NCBI GenBank assembly: GCA_030407005.1
Contig: JAUDYN010000007.1
Coordinates: 2,728,001 to 2,792,000 of the forward strand
Reading direction: 5' to 3'
DNA: 64,000 nt
From: Desarmillaria ectypa
Taxonomy: Eukaryota > Basidiomycota > Agaricomycetes > Agaricales > Physalacriaceae
Below are positions 35,663-45,929 of this stretch, in pieces (the first letter of the stretch is position 1; every line of letters starts with the position of its first letter). The position numbers were made by a program, and so were the translations under genes. The notes below the pieces were generated by a model, which worked only from the letters and a program-made list of their open reading frames with translations, had not been told where the DNA came from and ran no database searches.

Positions 35663-36244
35663 TCTGACTGTGTTATACCTGTGGTCTGTTTTATATAAGG
35701 CGGAAGAGATTCTGTTCAGCTACATACGCTGGTGGTACGCCAAATGGTATAAGGACGATGGTACTTCCTCTTCGCTCGGAACTATTGAGGAAGGATCCGA
35801 AAAAAGGACAATGTTATTCCCTTGCGCTATATCCATTCTACTTCGTGGAAGTGGTTAGCTTATGCAAGAAGCGCTCCGTGAGTTGTGTGTCGGTGATAAC
35901 GATCAAGGGAAGAAGCATTCACTTACTACCGTCGCCTTCACCTGATATGAGCTCGGATAGCCCTGCGGCACTTCTACGGGAGATGATGATGTATCATGTA
36001 ATAAGCCAGCAGTGCCTTCAATTGAGACCCACATATCCCAAAATGATTGGATTGCCGGGATGATGAATTGTGGGATGCAAAAAGTCGGCCCGATCTTCAG
36101 GGACTATATCGGACCTCACATCCGGTCACGCTGGTGTCACGTCACGGCAGTCGAGGTTCCAATTTCCCCCCCTCCTTCTGTTCCCCCGTGTACTACGCAC
36201 AGCAAGTCTGAGATCCGTTGACCCTGCCCCTCAGTATCACGAAA
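35663..36244. other. Intergenic spacer between divergent genes
   Basis: No gene was seen. It presumably carries the promoters of the DUF6593-like gene (minus) and the SDS3-like gene (plus). Confidence 0.5.
35692..35698 (-). promoter_or_regulatory. TATA-like element upstream of DUF6593-like gene
   Basis: On the minus strand this reads TTATATAA, about 30 bp before the first DUF6593-like exon. It is a plausible core promoter, which sits oddly with the lack of a downstream ATG. Confidence 0.4.
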
Positions 36245-37329
36245 ATGAGCCTGGCCTACCAACATCATCCACACAACGCCATTGCGGGGCCGTCCAGGAG
36301 CCATGGTGAGCCATTAGACCACTGGACCAAGCCTAACAAATGTTCATCAAGGCGTGGCATTATAGGAACGACCATGGATGAAGTCAAGCGGGAAAAGAAG
36401 AGGAAGGAAATTTCTGGGAAGCTTAACAGAGAGATGAACGACAGAAGAGACGAGTAAGTCTTTCGGTCACCCTCCGTTCACACTGCTCATTATCTTAGTG
36501 GGAGACACTACAGTGAAACAATATCCGTACTGCACCAGACGTCCGTGACACTTTCCACTAGGCCAGACACTTTGCCTCTGTACAATCTGAAGCTCCTGCC
36601 ATTCACATTCGAACGCTCAGCTAAGCTGGTTCAACTTGAGTACGAAGAACGATATGCCTTGGAGTGTGCACAGACCGCATATGACGAAGAGCGTGAAAAA
36701 GTCGAGATTGAATGGAAGAAAGGACATGATAGAGTCAGAGAGAGGCTAATGGAGAGCATAGAAGAGCGAAGACGCCGGGCTCGAGAAGACAAGGAAGGAG
36801 AAGGAGCTGTTGCAGGTAAGACGGCCAAGAAACGCGTTTCTTAGAGTGCTGACGCCTTCCAGATGGCACCCTTGACTCTCAGTCCCGTCCCCATATAACT
36901 CGGAAATTGCGGAATAAAATGGGCACGTCTCCGCCACCTACTCCTCTGGGAGCTCCTGCTTCCACGCCCAACGGTGTCGGTACTATCAGTGGATTGCCCA
37001 TTACAACCGGTCCATTACTCAACCCGCACTCGCTCAATGTCGATGAGCTACCGTCCCCCTTCCCTCTGCCATTGACCTCTACCACCATACCTACTGGGCC
37101 CAACGGAGCCAATACCGCAACAGGCACTGGTGCAGGCGGAGGAGGACGACGCAGGCCCAAAGGTTGCGGAACGCATCAGAGCCAAGCCATTGGGGGGCTA
37201 GGCAAGAGCCTGGCCATGCTCTCTGGGTGTAAGGAACAGGAAATCGAAAGTGATTTGGGCGAAATCCGGAGAGGAAACAAGCGGCGGCGCGTAACCATTG
37301 GTACAGGGCTGGGAAAGACCACCCTATAA
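36245..37329 (+). CDS. SDS3-like (BRMS1/Sds3 family) histone deacetylase complex subunit
   Basis: This is the probable scaffold subunit of an Rpd3L/Sin3-type histone deacetylase complex. The ATG at 36245 begins MSLAYQHHPHNAIAGPSRSH. The Sds3-like helical core follows: MDEVKREKKRKEISGKLNRE, then YSETISVLHQTSVTL, LVQLEYEERYALECAQTAYD, EEREKVEIEWKKGHDRVRER and LMESIEERRRRAREDKEGEG. Introns at about 36452-36499 and 36816-36862 join cleanly. The C-terminal half is low-complexity (Pro/Thr/Gly-rich), closing with a basic segment (RRGNKRRRVTIGTGLGKTTL) likely to act in nuclear import or DNA contact. TAA is at 37327-37329. The core arrangement of a Y/W-rich coiled coil and ERRRRAREDKEGEG is the family signature. 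Confidence 0.75.
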
Positions 37330-37872
37330 CAGTATGCATCTGTAGTTGTAGTAGTAATTATGTTGGTTAGGTGCGTGCGTTCCTTTCCGGTATTCTGTTG
37401 CGCCGCTGATTTGTCGAGATAGATGTTATATGTATATAACCTTGTTATTGGGTCATTACAGTGTCATCACTTGGATTTCACTTTTTTTTCCCGAAGAGCC
37501 GGCATTTTGCTTCGTTGACTTACATGTCACACGATCTCTCCGATCAAACGACGCCGATCGCATTCGCGTCTACCAACCGTACTTCCGACCATCAGAAACA
37601 CTCAAACCAATGTGTGCGATGCCCATCGGTCCTTTATATGATTTTTACAACATGATAACTGCTGGTATAACGTTTGGCCGACCGGCACACTTTCTTTCTA
37701 GCTATCAAATTCATCATTCTACCCGACCAAAAAGTGCCTGATGACGATAAATACGCTGTCCTTGAAGGACAGACGAAGGGGTTGTTTGGCTTGTTTGCGC
37801 CAAATTTAGCACCGTGGATGATATAAAGGCGGGGTGTCCCAAGCACAGTCTTCTACTCCATCATTCTCAGTT
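37330..37872. other. Intergenic spacer upstream of hydrolase cluster
   Basis: No gene was seen. AT-rich and pyrimidine-rich tracts precede the first dienelactone hydrolase copy. Confidence 0.5.
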
Positions 37873-38996
37873 ATGCGACATTGCGACGATTGCTTTGCCG
37901 GTACAGTCTGCTCTACAGTTCTTAAAAACAGGACTGATGCACGTTACTCAGGCGTCACTCACGATGGAACTCCAACAGGTACACGGTAAACCTTTGGATC
38001 CGAGGGCCGGTTGACAACCATACTTCCTGGGCACGTTGGAACTGATCGGAGGAGTCGAATGCTATGTTGCTACTCCTGCAGGAGATTATCCGAAAAACAA
38101 AGTCATCCTCCTCTTGACGGACGTATTTGGTATCCCGCTCATTAACAACAAGGTATTTGATTTCGAGCAAGGGCCCTGATTCACGCCACTATTCTAACAA
38201 GATTCTAGCTTTTGGCTGATGATTTCGCACGGACCGGACTGAAGGCAAGTGATATGAGGTATAATGTCTGCGGAGCGTGCTGATTCCATTGCTTCAGACG
38301 ATCGTACCCGACCTCTTCCTTGGTGATGCCATACCAGAGGGCGCCATGGATCCTGTAGTACGCGTGCGTAGATCATCCCTCCCTTGGTTCCTAAGATAAC
38401 TCAGTCATGTCTATAGCACTTGTTCGACAGGGATAGGTGGTTCGCTGCGCATGGTCCCGCCCAAACTCGTCCCCCTCTAGACCAGGTCGTTGCTGCCTTG
38501 AAAGAATCTGGTGTTACTAAGTTCGGTGCAAGTGGATACTGTTTCGGGGGTACAGTTTTTCTGCTGGCGTCTTCCCTTTCGTTGACATTTGTGACCACAG
38601 CGCGCTATGTTTTCGATCTTGCTTTCGATGGCATCATCTCCGTTTCCGTGATATCTCATCCATCCCGGCTTACATTCCCCGAAGATTTCGAGGTTTGTCA
38701 TCCAGCCGATAACATCTATCGCATGGTCTAACATCTTCAACTCGTAGAAATATGCCAACGATGTCAAGGCGCCGCTTCTCATCAACAGCTGTGAGATTGA
38801 TCAAGGATTACCATTGTAAATCCACGATAAAGTGGACCAAATCTTCTACAAGTTCGAACCAGGATACAAGCGAGAGTACTTCGAGGGGTGCAGGCACGGA
38901 TTTGCAGTTAGAGGTGATTTGAGTGACCCGAAAGTTAAGGCTGGGAAAGAAGGATCATTCAGGGCGGCTGCCAAATGGTTTTTGGAGTATTTGTAA
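37873..38996 (+). pseudogene. Dienelactone hydrolase family, copy 1, with in-frame stop
   Basis: The ATG at 37873 gives MRHCDDCFAGVTHDGTPTG, then LELIGGVECYVATPAGDYPK, LLTDVFGIPLINNKLLADDF, LKESGVTKFGASGYCFG (nucleophile Cys) and DLAFDGIISVSVISHPSRLT. In the exon after KYANDVKAPLLINSC the frame hits TAA at 38817-38819, where intact copies have a Glu codon (PQEIHEK against PL*IHDK). Reading past it restores the family end GCRHGFAVRGDLSDPKVKAG, with the catalytic His, to TAA 38994-38996. Loss of the last 60 or so residues would remove that His. Introns occupy the same positions as in copies 2 and 4, so this is a tandem duplicate that has decayed. Confidence 0.8.
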
Positions 38997-39711
38997 ACAG
39001 GAATTGGATATGAGGTAGCTCCTACTGTGTCGTTTTCCTCAGCCATTTCCAAGGTAGTTGCATGGGAGAACCTTGTTCGGTGTACCGGATCTCTGTTCAC
39101 AGCCGAACCTAGACGACGCGTTATTGTCATTAATATTGAAGCGTCAAGCTCAATCTTCAATCTGCAGCCATTCTTATCTGCTTCATCAGCCCATCGCTTG
39201 TTAGGGGATTCCACTGTCATGCTTCCAAGGAAAGTCTGGCGCATCAACTTCAAGGCCTCTATCAGATCTTTGCTAAATTCAGCCAACCATTTGTAAGATC
39301 AAGCTAAAGCTGTGTTAGATTCATATGATTTATTGCTTCATTTAGACTTGAGTGCTTTTACTATGCAGCCCATTTTACTTCCTGACAAATAAATTATGGA
39401 GGAGCGTACCGCCGGTAACTTTGGAACCGGGGATACTCCAATGCATGTATAAGGAGATATTGCAGCACGCAATAATGATGTACAGACGCATATCCCCATT
39501 GCTCGCCGATTCGGACAGGTCTTTCTCACTCATCGTGGTTACATACAGCCAAAACGCGTAGCCACCCGTCTTTCGGAGGTTCCGTCTGACATCGAGTGAC
39601 GTTTTCGGCCGGGCACTCATAGTATATTTAGTCGGCCATGAGTGCGATGATCGAGTATCTTATAAAGCACTTGTGGCATCCATCTTATCTTCCTCATCAC
39701 CACTCCCAACC
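38997..39711. other. Spacer between hydrolase copies 1 and 2
   Basis: No gene was assigned. A long minus-strand open frame at 38846-39286 overlaps the copy-1 3' exon and has no recognised motif. The 3' end holds the copy-2 promoter. Confidence 0.45.
39661..39667 (+). promoter_or_regulatory. TATA box of hydrolase copy 2
   Basis: TATAAAG lies 51 bp upstream of the ATG at 39712. The same TATAAAGC element lies upstream of copy 4, indicating that the promoter was duplicated with the gene. Confidence 0.6.
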
Positions 39712-40838
39712 ATGAGTTTCTGCAAGGATTGTATCTCAGGTCTGCGCCGTTGTCGCTGCTACGTGTCCGGCGAAACTAATTTGCAGGCTTTTAGGCGTCA
39801 CCCACGAGGGTATTCCTACAGGTAGGTAGTACCATATTTTGTCTTGAGATAAGGTCGTAATTACGAGCGTCATTCCCACAGGCAAAATTGAACAAATCGG
39901 GGGCGTGGAATGCTACGTCGCAACACCCACTGTGGAGTATCCCAAGGACAAGGTCGTTCTCTTCTTGCCGGATATCTTCGGAATTATTCTTCCAAATGCG
40001 CAGGTGCATTTTTCGTGTTTTCCATCTTATGTTCACAGGCTCACGCGGTGTAATAAGCTCCTTGCTGACGATTTCGCTAGAAACGGTCTCAAGGTGATTT
40101 TCAAATCAACAGACGCGTCGTGCGGCTCACTATTGTTCAGACCGTCATTCCCGACTACCTAAACGGGGATCCTGTCGCTGTTGATGCTATGGGACCTGGC
40201 GTAGGTTTCATTAGCTCTCATTTATTGTGACCCCTTTGTCTTACGCCTGGAGACAGAAATCATTCGATCTTCCTAGTTGGTTTGTTAACCATACTCCCGC
40301 ACATACTCGCCCTCCTTTGGACAAAGTTGTCGCTGCGTTGAAGGAGTCTGGAGTAACCGACTTTGGTGCTACTGGATACTGCTTTGGAGGTACGTGAATA
40401 ATAATTATGGTCGCCTTCTTCCTATTCCGAACTCCCGGCACAGCTCGTTATCTATTTGACCTTGCCTTCGACGGCGTTCTCAAGGCTGCCGTCATATCTC
40501 ATCCATCTCTACTTAAGTTCCCTGATGATTTCGAGGTTCGTGCATGGCTATCAGTTTCGCTTGGACATTGAATCGATTCGTTTACACAGAAATATGCTGC
40601 GACTACTAAGACACCCCTGCTCATCAACAGCTGCACATTCGATCAGATGTTCCCGCAGGAAATTCACGAGAAAACCGATGAGTTATTTGCGAAGTTCTCC
40701 CCGGGCTATAAGCGCGAGTACTGGGAGGGCTGTACGCATGGATTTGCTGTTCGTGGCGATTTAAGCGATCCTAAGGTCAAGGCGGGGAAAGAGGGAGCCT
40801 TTAAGGCTGCAGCTCAGTGGCTCCTTGACAATCTATGA
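39712..40838 (+). CDS. Dienelactone hydrolase family protein, copy 2 (intact)
   Basis: This is a small alpha/beta hydrolase of the dienelactone hydrolase (AIM2-like) family, of broad esterase-type chemistry in the cytosol. The ATG at 39712 gives MSFCKDCISGVTHEGIPTG. Next come KIEQIGGVECYVATPTVEYP, VVLFLPDIFGIILPNAQLLA, VIPDYLNGDPVAVDAMGPG and SWFVNHTPAHTRPPLDKVV. The nucleophile elbow is FGATGYCFGARYLFDLAFDG (Cys), and the catalytic His is in YWEGCTHGFAVRGDLSD. It ends AAAQWLLDNL at TGA 40836-40838. Seven or so short introns all have GT-AG ends, and no stop or frame break was seen. This is the only copy of the four with every signal intact. A usual family length is about 240-250 residues, as here. 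Confidence 0.88.
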
Positions 40839-41007
40839 ATTTATGCTATATGTAAGCTACAAAGATGAAGTGGCCGGATTATGAGTATGTATCTGTACAT
40901 GTATAGCTGGCTGTGTGGTCTAAGAATATCTTTTAACGCCTGTATCTCAGGTGTGTGCCCCTTATGAAGCGTCGCGTGTTGCTGATTTTTGACCTTCGGG
41001 CTGACAG

Positions 41008-41466
41008 GCGCCACCCACGACGAAACTCCGACAGGCAATAAGGATGGCTTTTGGCCTGAAGATAAGAAGGCGACTTTCTCAGATGAAAACTCGAGTACAT
41101 TAAGGACGGAATGCTATGCTGCTACTGCAACTATGAACTACCTCAGTGACAACACTGTTCTGTACTTGTGTAACTTGCTAGGTGCAAGGGATCAGTCCTA
41201 TGCAAAGCGACGCACGTTCCTTATATTTCGCCTGGATTCTCGACCTTGCCCGTGACGCCAATATTGTACCTCGCTCATCTCTACTTGAATTTCCTAGCGA
41301 TTCTGAGGTGACCGGTCATCATCGACCTACATTTTCAACTCGGACTGAATTCATTCGCAGAAATACACATCCACTGTAAAAGCAGACCTTCTCAGAACGT
41401 TTTGAAATTCATGAGAAGACTGATGAGCTAGTCATCAAGTTTTCTCGGGGATACAGGCGTGAGTAA
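41008..41466 (+). pseudogene. Dienelactone hydrolase family, copy 3, heavily degraded fragment
   Basis: Only scattered blocks remain. GATHDETPTGN matches the first exons, and ECYAATATMNYLSDNTVLYL matches the ECYVATP and VVLFLPD region. Near 41275 SLLEFPSDSE matches SLLKFPDDFE. ERFEIHEKTDELVIKFSRGY near 41398 matches the last exon before a TAA at 41464-41466. The nucleophile Cys region and the catalytic His exon are gone. It lies between copies 2 and 4. Confidence 0.8.
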
Positions 41467-41543
41467 CAGAGGGTTGTTCGGCACTACCATTAGTAAGATT
41501 AGCTGACAATCATTGTGAGGGAAGCAGAATTACAAAGCGGACT

Positions 41544-41550
41544 TATAAAG
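41544..41550 (+). promoter_or_regulatory. TATA box of hydrolase copy 4
   Basis: TATAAAG lies about 50 bp upstream of the ATG at 41594. It is the same element and spacing as copy 2. Confidence 0.6.
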
Positions 41551-41593
41551 CGAGCCTTATTCATTCGGCTTTCCCTCGTCTTAGCTTCCATCC

Positions 41594-42712
41594 ATGAGTC
41601 TCTGCAAGGACTGTATCTCAGGTTGGTACTGCCTTGATTAATTATGTATCCGGTACGTGCTGATTATTGACGTACAGGTGTCACCCACGAGGGTACTCCG
41701 ACAGGTAATATTATAATCTGTATCCCAAACATGGAGGATAGTTACGAATGAGTTTCCTATAGGCAAAATCGAGCAGATTGGCGGAGTAGAATGCTACGTC
41801 GCTACTCCCACTGGGGAGTACCCCAATGACAAAGTTGTTCTGTTCTTGCCAGATGCTTTCGGGATAGTTCTTCCGAATGCCCAGGTGCGTTCAAATTTGG
41901 CATATCATTCGTTGTATATGTCAAACTAATAGTGGAAAACCAGCTCCTTGCGGATGATTTCGCTAAGAATGGATTTAGGGTGATTCCAAACGTAAAAGTA
42001 GACGTGGCAAGTAACTCACCGTCATTCCAAGACTGTCGTGCCCGACTATTTTAACGGCGATGCCATACCTACTGACGCTTTGGAGCCTGGTGTATGAGCC
42101 ACGGGTTCTCCATATAAATTCATATCTAACGCCAGCATTCAGAGTATATTCGACCTCGCGAAATGGTTAACTAACCATTCGTCCACCCATACTCGCCCCG
42201 CGTTGGACAGGGTCATCGCGGCGTTGAAAGAGTCTGGAGTAACGGAATTCGGCGCTACTGGGTACTGCTTCGGAGATACGCGAACAGACGGTTGCTTTCT
42301 CCAGATACTGAGTAGTAGCAAGGTCGCTACGTCTTCGATTTAGCCTTCGAAGATGTTCTTAAAGTAGCCGTCGTATCCCACCCGTCCCTTCTCAAGTTCC
42401 CCGATGATTTTGAGGTGAGTGCACGATCGTGTCAGTTCATTACTTACCTAAATTCGTTGACAGAAATATGCCACTGCTGTCAAAGCGCCCCTTCTCATTA
42501 ATAGCTGCACGTTCGATCAAGCGTTCCCAAAGGAGATTCACGAGAAAACCGATGAGTTATTCGTCAAGTTCTCCCCGGGGTACAAGCATGAATATTGGGA
42601 GGGCTGTACACACGGATTTGCAATTCGTGGCGATTTAAGCGATCCTAAGGTCAAGGCGGGTAAGGAGGGAGCTTTTAAGGCTACTGCCCAATGGTTCCTG
42701 AGCTACCTGTAG
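41594..42712 (+). CDS. Dienelactone hydrolase family protein, copy 4, splice donor damaged
   Basis: The ATG at 41594 gives MSLCKDCISGVTHEGTPTG, then KIEQIGGVECYVATPTGEYP, VVLFLPDAFGIVLPNAQLLA, VVPDYFNGDAIPTDALEPG, LKESGVTEFGATGYCFG and DLAFEDVLKVAVVSHPSLLK. The end is GCTHGFAIRGDLSDPKVKAG and ATAQWFLSYL at TAG 42710-42712. Catalytic Cys and His are encoded. However, the intron that follows GYCFG in copy 2 begins GTACGTG, while here the matching site at about 42275 reads ATACGCG. The normal donor is therefore lost, and read-through reaches a stop near 42340. Unless a cryptic donor is used, this copy is non-functional. The last exon is nearly identical to copy 2, which suggests recent conversion. 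Confidence 0.75.
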
Positions 42713-42845
42713 CTTTATATGATGTAGTCGTAGTCCAATGCATGAGCAGGCATGAGCTATGTTTGGGGAAGGGGGACTCGGAGAATGCCGAAATTTATGC
42801 GCGTTAACATGGGCCCCTGTCCTCTTATTTCTACTTCTTACCGTC

Positions 42846-43854
42846 ATGTTTCGAGCTCTCAAAGCTAAATGGATTTTATATCAGTACGAAACACCCTTTC
42901 CTTCAGGGACTGAGGATCCAGTATTTCAGAGTCTCTATGAGTATACAAATAGCGAATGGCGCCCTTGTAGCACAAACGAAGGCAAATCCTCGGTGCAATA
43001 TCCACCGTCTTTGCGCATCGTGTCGTGGAACGTGGATTCTAATTCCCCCCGTCCATCTCAGCGACTTATAGCACTTCTCGTTTCCCTCACAGAATCTGGT
43101 ACGGAACCCGAAATTCTTCCCCTCCAAGAAGTATCCCGTCATGCCTTGTCTGCGATTGAATTACTATTTGACTGACATCGATACCAGTTGCTGAAGGACG
43201 CATGGCAGTAACAGCCACTCATTTGAAAGCATCACCTTGTTGCATAAAGGACACGTATCCTTCACACCTATTACTGTCTATCGTATCCCGTACCGCTCGC
43301 ACATGAATCGTGATGCCGACATCCACCTGCATTCACCATCACACCCATCAAAACTTTTTCGTGTTATCAATGTCCATCTTGATTCGTTAGTCATCAATCC
43401 CCCTTTCCGACCCACCCAACTCATCATTTCTGGCGACTACCTTCGCGCAGCAGGCTCGGGTATCATTATGGGCGACTTCAATGCCATCACACCGGCAGAT
43501 CAGAATTTGATCGATGAGCTGGGATTACTGGATGCGTGGAAAGTCGCTGTTGATAAGTCCGTTGCCTATGGTCTAACGGCCGCAGGACATCAAGACGATA
43601 GCGCCGGGGGAAGAAATATACTTGAAGGCAAGGGTGGAGGAGAGACCTGGGGTGTACAGATTGAGGAACCTTTCCCCCTGGCACGACTTGACCGGGCAGC
43701 ATTTCTTCGCAATTCCGCTTTGGGCGGAGATAATAATATTACCGTGGCCGAAGGAATATCTCTTGCGCAGATGCAAGTACTTCCGTGCCGGTCATTAAAT
43801 TTAGAAACCGAAGAGGTTTTCTGCGGGATCCTGGTGGACATCCACGAGGGGTAA
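42846..43854 (+). pseudogene. Endonuclease/exonuclease/phosphatase-family gene, probably decayed
   Basis: The ATG at 42846 gives MFRALKAKWILYQYETPFPS. The first fold motif is LRIVSWNVDSN, and PEILPLQEVSRHAL holds the metal-binding Glu motif LQEV. The frame then stops at about 43173 and cannot be joined cleanly to the next block: ESITLLHKGHVSFTPITVYR, then FRVINVHLDSLVINPPFRPT and GSGIIMGDFNAITPADQNLI, with the GDFN motif. The final block is LDRAAFLRNSALGGDN, ending VFCGILVDIHEG at TAA 43852-43854. In relatives the segment before GILVDI carries the catalytic SDH(F/W)G motif; here Cys-Gly stands there. The family is shared by TDP2-like DNA repair enzymes and sphingomyelinases. The missing stretch and missing SDH point to a pseudogene, though an unusual gene model is possible. 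Confidence 0.6.
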
Positions 43855-44346
43855 TAGCATTCTTTGCTTCAAGCATATGTAGCGGTACTGAAATCAAAAC
43901 AAGCATTTCTGTCGGACTTTGTGATATAAAATAAGGCTTACCTTCAGTAGAGTATCAATATTATTAAATCAGCTTTTGAGATACCATAGCTTCAGGTTGA
44001 GTATAGCTTTCTCCCACCCCCCGAAATCCCCCCGGCCCGGCGAAAGTCCCCCCTCTCACTGCCACCACCATGACATCGGGTAATGAGTGGGTCACCTCAC
44101 TGTCCCCTCCACTATTTGCCGCCTGGAGAGGCATCCACCGAGTATATTTGTGGATGCCTGACTAATGAATCGAAATGACGCGGTCAATGGGAATTTTGAA
44201 TGCTATAAAGGCCATACAATCAGACAACAACACCCAACAAATTTAAACTGGCTCATTCAAAACGCCTTCTTCATCGCCTATTCCGGACATCTCATCCTCC
44301 CACCACCAAGTCAACATCCCTTATCGCTAGATCAGCACTCAATACA
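43855..44346. other. Intergenic spacer upstream of SDR gene
   Basis: No gene was seen. It contains C-rich tracts (CCCCCC and CCCCT near 44010-44060; CCCCT resembles the yeast stress element) and the SDR TATA box at 44204. Confidence 0.45.
44204..44210 (+). promoter_or_regulatory. TATA box of SDR gene
   Basis: TATAAAG lies about 140 bp upstream of the ATG at 44347. It is consistent with a TATA-driven, possibly inducible gene. Confidence 0.5.
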
Positions 44347-45379
44347 ATGGCATCTTCCTCTACCTTCACAACCTCGCTCTCTGGTAGGCTTTCACGACGA
44401 TGTGTGCATGCAATACTCTGACCTTGACATCGTGCAGGCAAAGTCGCGCTCGTGACGGGATCGTCTCGCGGTATCGGTGCTGCCATCGCCAAGCGTCTTT
44501 CAGATGACGGTGCCAGCGTTGTCATTAACTGTGAGTCTTATCAGCCATGCATCGCAAGCACTGTATCTCACCATCTACCTAGATGTCAACGGCGCAAAGC
44601 CTGCTCAAGAGCTCGTATCTGAAATCAAGTCAAGGGGTAAAGGTGACGCCGTTGCAATTCAGGCCGATGTATCATCCATTGCCGGTGGAAAGCATCTGTT
44701 GGACGAGACCGTCAAGGCATTCGGAAAGCTTGATATCCTCGTCCTCAATGCCGGAATCATGGGCAGCAAGCCTCTCGCTGACGTCGACGAGAAGTTCTTT
44801 GATAATCATATCGATGCCAATGTGAAAGGGCCTTTGTTTTTGGCAAAGGCAGCCTCCCAAGTCCTCTCTTCTCGTACGTTCTCTTGATGTCATTCCCAAT
44901 CATCAATTTCTGATTGATTTCACAGCCGGTGGACGCATTGTCTTCTTTTCTTCCTCCTTGACTGCTGCCTCCGGTAAGCCTTGTCATCTCGCACAATATG
45001 CTACAGCTAACCGACCCTTACAGCTGTTCTCCCCAACGCCCTATGCTACGTTATGTCAAAGGGTGCCATCGAGCAAGCATCGCGTGTCCTCGCCAAGGAT
45101 CTCGGTGCTCGGGGCATGACCGTCAACACTATCTCACCAGGACCCGTCGACACCGACCTGTTCCGTGCTGGCAAGCCCCAAAAGGTGATCGACATGATCG
45201 CCTCCCAAAACCCTAACAACAAGCTCGGTCAGCCTGAGGAGATTGCTCCTGTGGTTTCGTTCCTCGCGAGCCCAGCGGCACAATGGGTAAATGGACAAAA
45301 CATTCGTGTCAACGGGGTATGTATCTGTTTCGCGTCGCTTCTCCTCTATCTCACTGTTTTATAGGCCTTCGTTGTGTAA
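44347..45379 (+). CDS. Short-chain dehydrogenase/reductase (classical SDR)
   Basis: This is an NAD(P)-dependent oxidoreductase of the FabG/3-ketoacyl-reductase-like SDR type. The ATG at 44347 gives MASSSTFTTSLSG, an intron, then KVALVTGSSRGIGAAIAKRL with the TGxxxGxG cofactor motif. Next come GDAVAIQADVSS, LDILVLNAGIMG (NAG motif), HIDANVKGPLFLAKA, IVFFSSSLTAASAVLPNALC and the catalytic YVMSK (Tyr and Lys). The end includes GARGMTVNTISPGPVDTDLF, PEEIAPVVSFLASPAAQWVN and GQNIRVNG. A final intron (about 45318-45364) adds AFVV and TAA at 45377-45379. All catalytic residues are present and length matches the family (about 260). The substrate cannot be inferred. Confidence 0.88.
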
Positions 45380-45929
45380 CATGTCAGCACATTGCTTTGA
45401 TGACTATTAGGGCACCCCCAAACCTGTATCACTACTGTTGAATGTCACATTTGATTAATCAGACATATCGCTGAATCTTACTAAAGACGATCGTCGTCTG
45501 CGTAAGGCAGACGAGGCAGTGAATACTGAAAACTATCAAGTACAGTACGTGATTTGATGGCTTATCGCCGAGATTTTGATATCTCATTTTTGATCTCGAG
45601 TGAGGAGATGACGCATTGATGTCGTTTATATTTTGATATCGGTCTCGATTGAGATTAATTCGTTGCGATTTCGAGATACCCGAAAGGCCTGGAGTGACAC
45701 CAGCGCCAACACTGGAATGAGTATCTCACCCATCACATAATGACCGTGGCGTTCCCGACGCTTCCATAATTCATTTATAAGACACAACACTCCTGCGCTC
45801 CAATATTGCCTGAACTTGTATGCCCCACAAGCCTGTTACAATTTGAAGTCCTCTATCAAAATAACTAAAAGTAAGCATTGCATCACTATCGAGCTGTATT
45901 TCAGAAGCTTATTCTTTACTGGCAGTAAT
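45380..45929. other. Intergenic spacer with GAGAT/ATCTC-rich stretch
   Basis: No gene was seen. Between about 45560 and 45690 GAGAT, ATCTC, GATATC and TTTTGAT words recur in both orientations. A TTATAAG at about 45775 could be the core promoter of the hypothetical gene at 45930. Confidence 0.4.

Noticed and set aside
38846..39286. 146-codon minus-strand open frame
   Set aside because: It overlaps the last exon of hydrolase copy 1 in antisense and has no recognised motif or splice partners.
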